A stretch of DNA of 64,000 nt from NCBI RefSeq assembly GCF_002939305.1, contig NZ_MVDI01000001.1, positions 496,001 to 560,000 on the forward strand, given 5' to 3'. The stretch comes from Chroococcidiopsis sp. TS-821. GTDB taxonomy: Bacteria > Cyanobacteriota > Cyanobacteriia > Cyanobacteriales > Chroococcidiopsidaceae. Numbering within the stretch: the first letter of the stretch is position 1; every line of letters starts with the position of its first letter. This document shows, piece by piece, positions 24,552-32,952 of the stretch. The notes beneath the pieces are model-generated. The model was given only the letters and a program-made list of their open reading frames with translations. It did no database searches and was not told the origin of the DNA. The position numbers were made by a program, and so were the translations under genes.

Positions 24552-25541
24552 TTACAAATCCTCAACTTTTCCTAAACGAATTCTGGGATCGAGGTAGCTG
24601 TAAGTCAAATCGACAATCAAGTTAGTTATTACAAAGAAAATTGCTGCCAAGCAGACATAAGCTTGAATCACCGGATAGTCGCGACTGAGAATCGACCTCA
24701 CTGCAAACCGTCCAATTCCTGGCAAAGCAAACACATTTTCGACAATAACCGCTCCTGCTAAGAGATGCGCAATACTCATGCCAAACAACGTCACCACAGG
24801 AAGCAAAGCGTTTCTTAAAACGTGTCTGCCCACAACAAAACGCTCTCTTAACCCTCTAGCACGCGCGTAGAGAACATAATTTTGGCTCAAGCTATCCAAC
24901 ATACTATTGCGCAACAACCGTGCATAAACAGCAGCAGGAGACCATGCTAGCGTGATTGAAGGCAGTACTAAATGAGTCCAGTTACCCCGTCCCATGACTG
25001 GCAACCAACCTAATTGAAAGCTGAAAAAATACATCAACAAAAAGCCCAACCAAAAGTTAGGTAATGCCGCTCCCACATAAGCAAATAGACGGCTAGCATA
25101 ATCAAAAATACTATCTCGATAAAGCGCCGCCAAAACTCCCAAAGGAATGCTGACTAGCCAAATTAAAACGGTAGTGCTAAGAGTTAGTTCTATAGTTGTT
25201 GGCAAGTAGTAAAAAATTTCTTGTAGCACCGGTTGCCCAGTAACGAAGGATGTGCCAAAGTCAAGGTGAATGACACGCCACAACCAATTGAGATACTGAA
25301 TTGGCAAAGGACGATTTAGCCCCAATTGCTCTCGCATCGCCGCGATCGCATCTGGCGTAATTGGCACTTCGGAAATTCGCAAAACGACAACCGCCGGATC
25401 GCTTGGCATTAATTGCACGAGCAAAAATGTCACCAGTGAAATCCCCAGCAGTACTGGAATCAATTGCAGTACCCGCCGGACTGCATACAACTGGGTAAAC
25501 TGCTCAAACGGTCTTAACCATGAGTAATACTGGGTTGTCAT
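24552..25541 (-). CDS. nikB: ABC importer permease, NikB/DppB type
   Basis: 329 residues, six predicted membrane helices. RRVLQLIPVLLGISLVTFLL opens the first, followed by REQLGLNRPLPIQYLNWLWR, a hallmark of DppB/NikB permeases. The coupling loop is ENVFALPGIGRFAVRSILSR. The ATG overlaps the nikA stop by 4 bases, so translation is coupled. It pairs with NikC. Confidence 0.85.
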   Translation of the reverse strand: MTTQYYSWLRPFEQFTQLYAVRRVLQLIPVLLGISLVTFLLVQLMPSDPAVVVLRISEVPITPDAIAAMREQLGLNRPLPIQYLNWLWRVIHLDFGTSFVTGQPVLQEIFYYLPTTIELTLSTTVLIWLVSIPLGVLAALYRDSIFDYASRLFAYVGAALPNFWLGFLLMYFFSFQLGWLPVMGRGNWTHLVLPSITLAWSPAAVYARLLRNSMLDSLSQNYVLYARARGLRERFVVGRHVLRNALLPVVTLFGMSIAHLLAGAVIVENVFALPGIGRFAVRSILSRDYPVIQAYVCLAAIFFVITNLIVDLTYSYLDPRIRLGKVEDL

Positions 25542-27124
25542 CGTTTGGTTAACTTGTTGAGCGGAACCTGATTTTCTTGAGGCATAAATTCAAATCCACC
25601 GATATTTTCTTGCAATACCGCAAGCTTCGTTGAATAAGAAATTGGCAGATAAACGGCTTGCTCGTGTAATGTAGTCAGAATGTCACGGTACAATTGCTGC
25701 CGCGTCGCTGAGTCTGTTGATACGAGTACCTCGGCAATTTTTCGATCGATCTCTGCTTTCATCGGTAAACCTGATTGTGCCTCATAGTCAGCATGAGAAG
25801 GCTTGCGCATCGATGACACCATTGCGTGAGGTTCGTAGGGCGGTCCCCAAGTATTATTGAAAATGAGGTGAAATTCGCCGTTTGTTTGGCGATCGAGCCA
25901 TGCTTGTCTTTCTTCTCCCAACAGCCGCACATCAATGCCAACTTGCCTTAAATCAGCTTGTAAAGCTTCTGCGATCGCCCTGTCAATATTATTGAGCGCA
26001 TCAAAAGATAGTTCCAAAGTTAACGACTGACCATTTTTTTGACGAATGCTTCCCCCAGCGGGTAATGTCCATCCTGCTTCATCCAACAAAGCCCTAGCGC
26101 GTTGTACATCATAGGCGTACGGCTCTAGCCCAATATCAGCATAGGGAACTTCATCAGAAAAATACGTATCGGCTCGCCGTTCGGTATTATAGAAAATTGC
26201 CTGAATCACCGCATCTTTATTGAAGCTGTGCTGAATTGCCTGTCGCACTGCTAATTCTTGCGTTGGACCGCGACCAGAGTGAATAGCGATCGCCCTCGTG
26301 CTTAGAGGTTGCGAAACTTCAGTTTGATAGCGACCAGACTTCTGCAACCGCTCAAAAGCATCTAAACTAATGACACCATTACCATAAATCAAATCCAACT
26401 CTCCACTTTCAAACGCCACTACCCGCGTTTCGCCATCTGGAATCACCCTGACGGTGACTTGTTCTATGGCGGGCAATTCGCCCCAGTAGTTTTCATTACG
26501 CCGAAATACAGCAACATTATCTCTACTGTATTCCGTCAGTATCCACGGTCCTGTACCAATCGGTTGCTTAATGCCATCAGCGGTTGTTCCTGATTCAGGA
26601 AAGGCTGCGGGCGAGAGAAACCTCACTGGACGAATCAGCGTTAATTCTTGTAAGGCTGGATAATAGGCATTTTTGAGATAAATTCTTAGCGTATACTCGT
26701 CTTCTGCTTCAACGCGGTCGATTTGCTGAACCAGTTCTAACCAATCATGCGCTTGCGCATTTGCCAAGATTTGGTCGAAATTGAGTTTAGCCGCTGTAGC
26801 ATTAAATGCTTCTCCATCCGAGAACTGTACGCCTTGACGCAGTTGAAAAGTTATCACCCTGCCATCAGGCGAAACTTCCCAACTTTCAGCCAAACCAGGT
26901 AAAATTTCACCACCCCGCCCATAATTCACCAATGACTCAAAAATCATATCTTGAGCAAACATTTGACTAGGACCATACAGGTGCGGATTAAGTGGTCCTA
27001 CATCTTGAGACCAAGAAAAGACAAGATTTTCTTGTCGATTTCCTGCTTGTGGTTGCGTACAACCAGGTAATACAACCAATGCTCCGATCGCAAGAGGTAG
27101 TAAAACCTTACCTAAAAAGTTCAT
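25538..27124 (-). CDS. nikA: nickel-type substrate-binding lipoprotein (SBP_bac_5), NikA homologue
   Basis: From ATG 27124, 528 residues. Signal and lipobox are MNFLGKVLLPLAIGALVVLP then GC. The mature part follows E. coli NikA closely from memory: DVGPLNPHLYGPSQMFAQDM, HDWLELVQQIDRVEA, IGTGPWILTEYS and SSMRKPSHADYEAQSGLP. The last is close to the NikA metal-site His region (PPYEPHAM). NikA binds Ni(II) through small chelators and hands it to NikBC. Nickel is the best guess, for urease, hydrogenase or Ni-SOD; another chelated metal or a peptide is possible. It is first gene of the operon. An in-frame TTG at 27157 is a weaker start. Confidence 0.8.
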   Translation of the reverse strand: MNFLGKVLLPLAIGALVVLPGCTQPQAGNRQENLVFSWSQDVGPLNPHLYGPSQMFAQDMIFESLVNYGRGGEILPGLAESWEVSPDGRVITFQLRQGVQFSDGEAFNATAAKLNFDQILANAQAHDWLELVQQIDRVEAEDEYTLRIYLKNAYYPALQELTLIRPVRFLSPAAFPESGTTADGIKQPIGTGPWILTEYSRDNVAVFRRNENYWGELPAIEQVTVRVIPDGETRVVAFESGELDLIYGNGVISLDAFERLQKSGRYQTEVSQPLSTRAIAIHSGRGPTQELAVRQAIQHSFNKDAVIQAIFYNTERRADTYFSDEVPYADIGLEPYAYDVQRARALLDEAGWTLPAGGSIRQKNGQSLTLELSFDALNNIDRAIAEALQADLRQVGIDVRLLGEERQAWLDRQTNGEFHLIFNNTWGPPYEPHAMVSSMRKPSHADYEAQSGLPMKAEIDRKIAEVLVSTDSATRQQLYRDILTTLHEQAVYLPISYSTKLAVLQENIGGFEFMPQENQVPLNKLTKR

Positions 27125-27361
27125 ACACTCACTAATACTAGTGGCAGCGAATCTCAAACTAGTAATCAGAATATTTTTTACTTATTCTAGCTTTTAATAA
27201 TCTCATATTCACTTCATTTTTGGCAATTCAAATAATAGCAATTTTAGCCAGTATCCCCCCAGGGAGTATTTTCTTTACCGGAATTAGAATGATAGGCTTT
27301 GATTTCTTATATGCCGATCTGAACAACTTATCAAACGTAATCTTACAGTGAGAATAAACTC

Positions 27362-28039
27362 ATGACGAGTAAAATTGTTGACACTTGGCTAACTAATTCT
27401 CAAGAAGAAAATGCCATGTTTGACGATCATTATCCATTGTGGAAAGTAATGATTGAGCGCATGACTGAAAAAAGCTTAGAAGGCAAAACTATCCTTGATT
27501 TTGGCTGTAATCAAGGTGGGTTTTTACGAGTTTTGTATCAACACAAGCCTTTTCAAAAAGGAATTGGAATTGATGTAGCGCGACAAGCTATTCAAATTGC
27601 CAATGAAAATAAGGGAAATTTACCACTAACTTACGAAGCTCGCGATAATTTAGATCCATTTCAATCAGAAATTGATGTTGCCTTTAGTCATGAAGTTTTG
27701 TACTTGATTCAAGATTTACAGCAACACGCTCAAAAAATGTTTGATTGCTTAAAATCTCAAGGAGTGTACTACGCTGCATTGGGATGTCATTCAGATAATC
27801 CTTTGTGGACAAATTGGAAAAAAATGATTGAAGCAGAGTCTAATATTGAGGTGCAAAACTACAGCTTGAATTTTATTGCTGATACATTTCGCGATGCGGG
27901 CTTCACTGTTTTTGCTCAAAAGTTTATGTTAAATGACTTTATGCTAATGAAGGAAAGTAATAGCTATTTCCCCAGTGTCATTGATTCTCTTAACTACTAT
28001 TGGGATTACAAAATTTTGTGGAAGTTTGTGAAACAATAA
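27362..28039 (+). CDS. class I SAM-dependent methyltransferase
   Basis: 225 residues. Motif I is ILDFGCNQGGFLRVLY (about 42-57), followed by GIGIDVARQAIQIAN with the acidic residue that binds the ribose. VAFSHEVLYLIQDL fits motif IV. The substrate is not identifiable. The ATG at 27362 opens the frame. The gene stands alone, 200 bp from the divergent nik operon and followed by a tandem repeat. Confidence 0.8.
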   Translation: MTSKIVDTWLTNSQEENAMFDDHYPLWKVMIERMTEKSLEGKTILDFGCNQGGFLRVLYQHKPFQKGIGIDVARQAIQIANENKGNLPLTYEARDNLDPFQSEIDVAFSHEVLYLIQDLQQHAQKMFDCLKSQGVYYAALGCHSDNPLWTNWKKMIEAESNIEVQNYSLNFIADTFRDAGFTVFAQKFMLNDFMLMKESNSYFPSVIDSLNYYWDYKILWKFVKQ

Positions 28040-28044
28040 CAATA

Positions 28045-28530
28045 CAGCTAGCTTACTACTTCGCTGTACTAGTTTAGATGAGGGGAAAAACGCGTTTTAT
28101 CTATTACCTACTCTCCCACCCTGTACTAAAGTGCGGGCTAACAGTTAAAGTCTGATGAATCAGACTGAAACAGTCTTTCAGTCCACTTTGAGTGGGCTTG
28201 AGATATAAGCGTGGGAATTAATTCCCAGGCGCATTGTCGGGTTAACTGAGAATAATGCAACTCAGTTAAAGCTACTAATCATTCCATCAGCTAGCTTACT
28301 ACTTCGCTGTACTAGTTTAGATGAGGGAAAAGACGCGTTTTATCTATTACCCACTCTCCCACCCTGTACTAAAGTGCGGGCTAACAGTGAAAGTCTGATT
28401 CATCAGACTGAAACAGTCTTTCAGTCCACTTTGAGTGGGCTTGAGATATAAGCGTGGGAATTAATTCCTAGGCGCATTGTCGGGTTAACTGAGAATGGTG
28501 CAACTCAGTTAAAGCTACTAATCATTCCAT
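28045..28530. repeat. two tandem copies of a 243-bp palindrome-rich repeat
   Basis: Copy 1 is 28045-28287 and copy 2 is 28288-28530. They differ at only a few positions. Each contains several perfect or near-perfect palindromes: AGTCTGATGAATCAGACT, CCACTTTGAGTGG and TGGGAATTAATTCCCA. These resemble the REP-like intergenic elements of cyanobacteria, which alternate short hairpins. No ORF is present. The right end of copy 2 covers the last codons and stop of sufE, so the duplicated unit was copied from the sufE 3' flank. Confidence 0.85.
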
Positions 28531-28953
28531 CAGCAATTGCAAAGCCTTTTCCTTCATCTTCTGAAAAATATTGTAAAATCCATTACTGCGCGATGGTGTC
28601 AGGCTCGCATTCAATCCAGTATCTTTAATGAACTCTGGCGAGACTTGCAAAATTTCTTCGGGTGACAACCCACTCAAACCTTCCACTAATACTGCAACTA
28701 ATCCTTTTACAAGCGCTGAATCCGAATCACCTTGATACCAAACTTTCCCTCGATCTATTCCCGCAGTGATATACACCTGCGATACACAACCTGGGACTTT
28801 ATTTTCTGGAATTTTATCGCTTTCGGGAAATTCTTTTAGTCGTTTAGCATACCACACTAATTGTTCGTAACGTTGTTTTGGGTTAGAAAGTCTTTGGAAG
28901 CGCTGCACAACACGCGCAAGTGAATCTGGTAAAGGCGCTGCGGTAGAAGCCAT
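28522..28953 (-). CDS. sufE: SufE-family cysteine desulfurase sulfur acceptor
   Basis: 143 residues, close to the SufE length. The sulfur-accepting Cys lies in ENKVPGCVSQVYIT (about residue 55). The end, SRSNGFYNIFQKMKEKALQL, is conserved. SufE takes persulfide from SufS and passes it to the SufBCD scaffold for Fe-S cluster building in the cytosol. A Fur/Zur-like operator lies 10 bp upstream of the ATG. A diverged internal fragment of the gene is at 17958-18088. Confidence 0.9.
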   Translation of the reverse strand: MASTAAPLPDSLARVVQRFQRLSNPKQRYEQLVWYAKRLKEFPESDKIPENKVPGCVSQVYITAGIDRGKVWYQGDSDSALVKGLVAVLVEGLSGLSPEEILQVSPEFIKDTGLNASLTPSRSNGFYNIFQKMKEKALQLLME

Positions 28954-28962
28954 AGCTGCTAA

Positions 28963-28982
28963 CGATAAGGATTATCATTATT
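28963..28982 (-). promoter_or_regulatory. Fur/Zur-type operator before sufE
   Basis: CGATAAGGATTATCA at 28963-28977 matches 13 of 15 positions of the perfect operator found at 32914-32928. The overlapping 19-mer at 28964-28982 agrees at 16 of 19 positions with the classic Fur box GATAATGATAATCATTATC. It lies 10 bp upstream of the sufE ATG, where a repressor would block transcription. Iron control of Fe-S assembly would make sense. Confidence 0.5.
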
Positions 28983-29036
28983 TTAGTTTGCAGGTAATTT
29001 GATTAAAAAATCTACACGCGATCGCACTCGTTCAAA

Positions 29037-29453
29037 TCATCCATCTGTCGTTTCTAATTGTGTCTCCGGCTTACGAGTGTACCAATACGCCCAAGCAATT
29101 AAGACAGCTTGTAGTGGTAGCCTCGCCAAATACAGTAATTGACTATGAGGAATTCCCTCAACTTTGATGTTGTGTATAGTCATGTAAATATTTGCTGGAA
29201 ATACCCCGATAAATAACGCAATTAGACACCATGCTGCTATCACACTTACACTAGGAATCAATAGCCCAATACCACCAAGAATCTCAAATACACCACTCAA
29301 ATAGACTGAAGCAAAGGGCGGAAATGGTGGCGGTACAATTCGCGCATATTGTTCAGGACGAATAAAATGCGTAATGCCGACAATCACTAAAGATACAGCA
29401 AGAACGCCGCGCAAAATCTCCTTACGGCGATGTGGGTTGTGCGTAGAAGACAT
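29037..29453 (-). CDS. DoxX-family membrane protein
   Basis: About 138 residues with four hydrophobic helices: EILRGVLAVSLVIVGITHFI, FASVYLSGVFEILGGIGLLI, SVIAAWCLIALFIGVFPANI and ARLPLQAVLIAWAYWY. RPEQYARIVPPPFPP and the GGIGLL motif are typical of DoxX-like proteins. Their function is mostly unknown; some act in redox or sulfur stress. An ATG at 29453 is preferred to the in-frame TTG at 29459. It lies downstream of sufE's promoter region, on the same strand but with its own start. Confidence 0.75.
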   Translation of the reverse strand: MSSTHNPHRRKEILRGVLAVSLVIVGITHFIRPEQYARIVPPPFPPFASVYLSGVFEILGGIGLLIPSVSVIAAWCLIALFIGVFPANIYMTIHNIKVEGIPHSQLLYLARLPLQAVLIAWAYWYTRKPETQLETTDG

Positions 29454-29821
29454 AAGCAACTAAAAATGCAGACGATTCACACGGTAGAGCAGTGTCATCC
29501 ACACTTACGTCTATCCGAAGTAGGGATATCGCTGTCTTCTCCGCTTTATTTCGTAATTTCTACTTGAATCACTCGACTGAAGTTTTTAAAAACAGCAGTC
29601 AGAAGAAACCGCAAATATGTCCCCTATCAAGGTAAGCGATCTGGGTAATTTGCAAAGCGAGTCAAACAGTAAATCTCCTCAGTTACTTTAATTCCCTGTC
29701 CCCAACTTTTTAAATCTTTGGGATTATCTATTCCTCACTTGAACTCCGCATCAGTATCAGTTCTTGATACAGTAGCGTCTTTCTTTGTCTTTTTCGCTCT
29801 TTATAGTTACATTGAAATAAC
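29454..29821. other. intergenic region, no gene seen
   Basis: About 365 bp between the DoxX gene and the Crp-type regulator. It has stops in all frames and no recognisable repeat or hairpin. It should hold the DoxX promoter. Confidence 0.4.
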
Positions 29822-30388
29822 CTAAGCCCGACGCAACAAAATAAAATGACGCCGAGGGCGATAAATAATACCTTCTTCCTCAAATCGCGCTAGCATTCGC
29901 GTTACAGTAACGCGTGTTGTACCAATCACTTCGGCAATTTCTTGATGCGTCAATCGCAAATCAATTAACTGTCCTTGGTCAACGCTACGCCCAAACTTGC
30001 TAGCCAACCAAGCTAAAAGTTGCAGTAAACGATTGGGTATTCGTTCGTGGCGGACAATACAGAGTAACTCTTCTGCTTGCTGCACGTTCCGTAAAATATT
30101 ATCAATGATCTGACACCACTGTATAGCGGGAACATAAGTCACCTCGACACTCGTTAAGCATTCGATTTGATAAGGTTGAATGCGAGATAAAGGCTGACCT
30201 ATGATATCTCCAGCACCCCAATAACCAAGTGTTACTGTTGTACCTTCTTCACTCCAAGTTAAGCTACGTACTGCCCCGCGTTCAATACGTAGTAGGACAT
30301 TTGGTTGCAATGGAATTTTGTCGCCACGACTGAAGGTGAACTGACTCCAATGAGTCGGCGACGTTGGGATGTGAGTTACAAAAGCCAT
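29822..30388 (-). CDS. Crp/Fnr-family regulator with NtcA-like HTH (paralogue 1)
   Basis: 188 residues. A short cyclic-nucleotide-binding-like beta-roll (about 10-110, LLRIERGAVRSLTWSEEGTT, VTLGYWGAGDIIGQPLS) is followed by a long helix and a Crp HTH. The HTH reads LTHQEIAEVIGTTRVTVTRM, close to the NtcA recognition helix. The phosphate-binding cassette of cAMP receptors is not evident, so cAMP is an unlikely ligand. A close paralogue is at 37830-38396. Targets are unknown; neighbouring sufE, DoxX and the phosphoesterase operon are candidates. Confidence 0.8.
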   Translation of the reverse strand: MAFVTHIPTSPTHWSQFTFSRGDKIPLQPNVLLRIERGAVRSLTWSEEGTTVTLGYWGAGDIIGQPLSRIQPYQIECLTSVEVTYVPAIQWCQIIDNILRNVQQAEELLCIVRHERIPNRLLQLLAWLASKFGRSVDQGQLIDLRLTHQEIAEVIGTTRVTVTRMLARFEEEGIIYRPRRHFILLRRA

Positions 30389-30603
30389 AGCATTTGGATT
30401 TAAAAGTGAGGAGTGCAGATGTTGCTTGGAATTGAGTATAGATTCGTTGACTTAAAAATGCAAGCTAAATGAAAAAAATTCTCAATTAATCTTTTGATGT
30501 TCTTTACGCTCCAAAAAAATGATACGAAGGGATAAGACCAAAGAAAGATGACAAAGGAAGCCAAAAAGCCTTTTTTATAGCGAAAAATTGCGATAACCAA
30601 CCT

Positions 30604-31323
30604 TTAGTAGCTTGTTGTCACTGTGTAATTAACAGTTTTAAACTGTACGCGATTAGCTTTGGGTTCAAACAAAGTGTAAATAGCAATTTCTGGCAACTTG
30701 CCAACACTTCCCACCCCAATCACTTGGCATGGCTGTGCGGCGATCGCATAGGGTAACATTTGCTCATCCAACGTCGTAATACTTGATGTCATTGAACCGG
30801 ATTGCACTTGATACTGAAACGCTAACCCCGAACGTCCACAGAACAAAGTTTTCGCTTCTCCACGTAGCAGGCGATCCAACATTTGCGGTGCAGGTGTTTC
30901 AGGAGTTAATTCATCATCAACACCTAAAGTACTGCCATGAATCAATAAACAATCCAAATCATGAAAGCCAAAATCAAGTTGGCGAACCCATTCTACAGTT
31001 TGACGAGAAACAGATTTCCACAATAATTCGACAATTTCAACACCATATTTTTGAATTAAGCTACTCGCATCTCCAGTCGCACCCACTCCATGCAAAATTA
31101 AACATTGTTCTTCCCACCATCCTTTGCATACTTGAGGTTGCAATTCCCCCTGACGAGGATTTCGAACGCGCTGTACCAGTTTTTCACAGTCTGGGTGCGG
31201 TCCTACCAAATCTCCTAAAATATAAATTTCTTCTACCGCGCTTTGAAGTTTAATATCCGCAATTACAGCTTCATAAGCCGCTAAATTACCCTCAACACCA
31301 CTTAAAATTGCCCAGTAACCCAT
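30604..31323 (-). CDS. metallophosphoesterase-like pseudoenzyme
   Basis: About 239 residues, clearly a sister of the next gene upstream (AYEAVIADI, IYILGDLVG, IHGS, GVGSVGKLPE). The metal-binding positions are lost. The first motif is SGVEGN where active enzymes have DxHGN, and GHTH is replaced by GRSG. Only GD and one His (IHGS) remain. It cannot bind two metals in the usual way, so a regulatory or binding role is likely if it is used at all. It is the last gene of a three-gene operon, 24 bp behind its sister. An ATG at 31323 is preferred to a TTG at 31329. Confidence 0.7.
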   Translation of the reverse strand: MGYWAILSGVEGNLAAYEAVIADIKLQSAVEEIYILGDLVGPHPDCEKLVQRVRNPRQGELQPQVCKGWWEEQCLILHGVGATGDASSLIQKYGVEIVELLWKSVSRQTVEWVRQLDFGFHDLDCLLIHGSTLGVDDELTPETPAPQMLDRLLRGEAKTLFCGRSGLAFQYQVQSGSMTSSITTLDEQMLPYAIAAQPCQVIGVGSVGKLPEIAIYTLFEPKANRVQFKTVNYTVTTSY

Positions 31324-31347
31324 TACCAATTACCCATTCCCCATTAC

Positions 31348-32163
31348 CTACCGCGCGCATACGTGAGTAGGATCTTCAGCTTTTTCTGCGTACTCCAATC
31401 CTCTTGCTAACCGCCAAGCAAAAATCGGCGGTAAACCTTTTTCGACGATCGCTGCACAAGTTTTTTGGTAGTCGTAAGCAACTTCGCGCAGCGCTACTTG
31501 TTGCGTCTCGGTATCGTAGAGAACATAAGTTGCATTCGGACGTCCGTGACGCGGTTCGCCAACTGAACCGACATTCACAATTTGCTTGAAAGGTGCTGTA
31601 AAATTCAAATGTTGTTCTGAATCGAGGCTAGGACCAGTAATTCGAATTTGCAACTGTCCATGAGCCAGCGATCGCACGTATGGTACGTGAGTATGTCCGC
31701 AGAATAGCACATCCGCCCCTGTCGCAAGTACGCGTTCCATTGCGACAAAAGCATCCATATCAGGTAACAGATACTCATGCGCGCTATACGGACTACCATG
31801 AACGAAATACAAGTTACCCTCGTGCAAACTATGCGGTAACTGCGCTAAAAACTCGCGTGTTTCTGGTGTAACTTCCTGATTTGTCCACGCATGAGCCGTC
31901 ATCCCCCGTTTTTCGGCTAATAATGAAGGATAACTACACTCGCAAGCATTAACTCCTTCGACAACATCTTCATCCCAGCAACCCGCACATGTGGGAATAT
32001 TTAACGTGCGGATGCGTTCGACAACTTCATTTGGATAAGGACCATAACCAACTAAATCGCCAACACAATAGATTTTCTCAGCGTTTTGTTGAGTTATATC
32101 GGCTAAGACTGCATCCAATGCGGGTAAATTACCATGAATACACGACATAACAGCTAATCTCAT
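31348..32163 (-). CDS. metallophosphoesterase (YfcE/MJ0936-like)
   Basis: 271 residues of the calcineurin-like phosphoesterase superfamily: VMSCIHGNLPALDAVL, VGDLVGYGPYP, GCWDEDV in place of GNHD, FVHGSP, LFCGHTHVPY and NVGSVGEPR. The first Asp of DxHGN is Cys here, while His and Asn are kept, so one metal site is unusual. Family members cut phosphodiesters or phosphomonoesters in the cytosol. The substrate is unknown. It overlaps the CobW-like gene by 4 bp and lies behind the Fur/Zur operator at 32914. Confidence 0.75.
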   Translation of the reverse strand: MRLAVMSCIHGNLPALDAVLADITQQNAEKIYCVGDLVGYGPYPNEVVERIRTLNIPTCAGCWDEDVVEGVNACECSYPSLLAEKRGMTAHAWTNQEVTPETREFLAQLPHSLHEGNLYFVHGSPYSAHEYLLPDMDAFVAMERVLATGADVLFCGHTHVPYVRSLAHGQLQIRITGPSLDSEQHLNFTAPFKQIVNVGSVGEPRHGRPNATYVLYDTETQQVALREVAYDYQKTCAAIVEKGLPPIFAWRLARGLEYAEKAEDPTHVCAR

Positions 32164-32906
32164 ACCATTGCTTCCTCATGTAGCATTTCTTTCACTTGTT
32201 GTTGATAGTGGCGAATCGCAGCATCCGATAAACAACAATCTTGAAAAGTTTGGGCGATCGCATCTTCATTTAATTGATTTCCCCAAACTTCAATTCCACT
32301 AAGTCGCTGCGGTCTTCCTTCCAGCCAACGTGGTAGATTTAATTCATCAAATTCTTGCGGTTGCATCCCTGCAACAAAGTCACCATAAACAGATAACCCA
32401 TCCGCCAGTTCAAAGATTCCCTTAGCGCGCGATACTGTACCATAAGCGCCTTGAGTTAGTTCGTACCAAAAAACCGCTAAACTATCAGGATCGATGACAT
32501 GACCCGTCGTATTCGCAACCCATAACGAAGTTGCTTTTGTCGCAGTTGATGAACCCTCAACAATCTCATCCGCCCATTCTTTCCAATCAGCATCCCCCCC
32601 AGCAGGCACAATCGCCACGCGATAGCAGTTGAGAGTATCAAGAATCGGGGATAACTTGGCTAAGTCTAAGTGATATCCTAGCTCCAAGTAAGCCGTCACA
32701 CCTGAAGCAAGTAAATTCCAAAATTGTGCTTGTTGGTCGTCAGCTAAAAATTGCACGTGAGGAAACTCTGTTGCTAAACGAGTGCGGTCAATTCCAACCC
32801 GCGTTGCTGGTGAAAAATACAAAGTTGGTTGTTCTGTAAATTGCTGGCGAATCCAATTTGTCTTTCCTACGCCAGGAAGACCAGCCACCGCAGTAATTTT
32901 TTGCAT
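32160..32906 (-). CDS. CobW/COG0523-like P-loop protein
   Basis: 248 residues. Walker A GLPGVGKTNW is at about 8-17, and the C-terminal part (LSVYGDFVAG... LSGIEVWGNQLNEDAI) resembles the CobW C-domain. COG0523 GTPases deliver zinc or other metals and are often repressed by Zur. This protein lacks the CxCC metal motif and a clear NKxD base-specificity motif, so it is a degenerate or divergent member. Just upstream of its ATG (8 bp) is a perfect Fur/Zur palindrome. It is the first gene of an operon with two phosphoesterase genes, suggesting a low-metal response (inference). Confidence 0.65.
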   Translation of the reverse strand: MQKITAVAGLPGVGKTNWIRQQFTEQPTLYFSPATRVGIDRTRLATEFPHVQFLADDQQAQFWNLLASGVTAYLELGYHLDLAKLSPILDTLNCYRVAIVPAGGDADWKEWADEIVEGSSTATKATSLWVANTTGHVIDPDSLAVFWYELTQGAYGTVSRAKGIFELADGLSVYGDFVAGMQPQEFDELNLPRWLEGRPQRLSGIEVWGNQLNEDAIAQTFQDCCLSDAAIRHYQQQVKEMLHEEAMV

Positions 32907-32913
32907 TGCGTTA

Positions 32914-32928
32914 TGATAATGATTATCA
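32914..32928. promoter_or_regulatory. perfect 7-1-7 Fur/Zur-family operator
   Basis: TGATAATGATTATCA is a perfect 7-1-7 inverted repeat, the form bound by Fur-family repressors (Fur or Zur). It lies in the 46-bp space between the CobW-like gene and the divergent FAD oxidoreductase gene, so one repressor could silence both. Because the first gene is COG0523-like, Zur is the better guess, but Fur cannot be ruled out from sequence. Confidence 0.7.
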
Positions 32929-32952
32929 ATGCATAAGCATTATGCCACAAAG

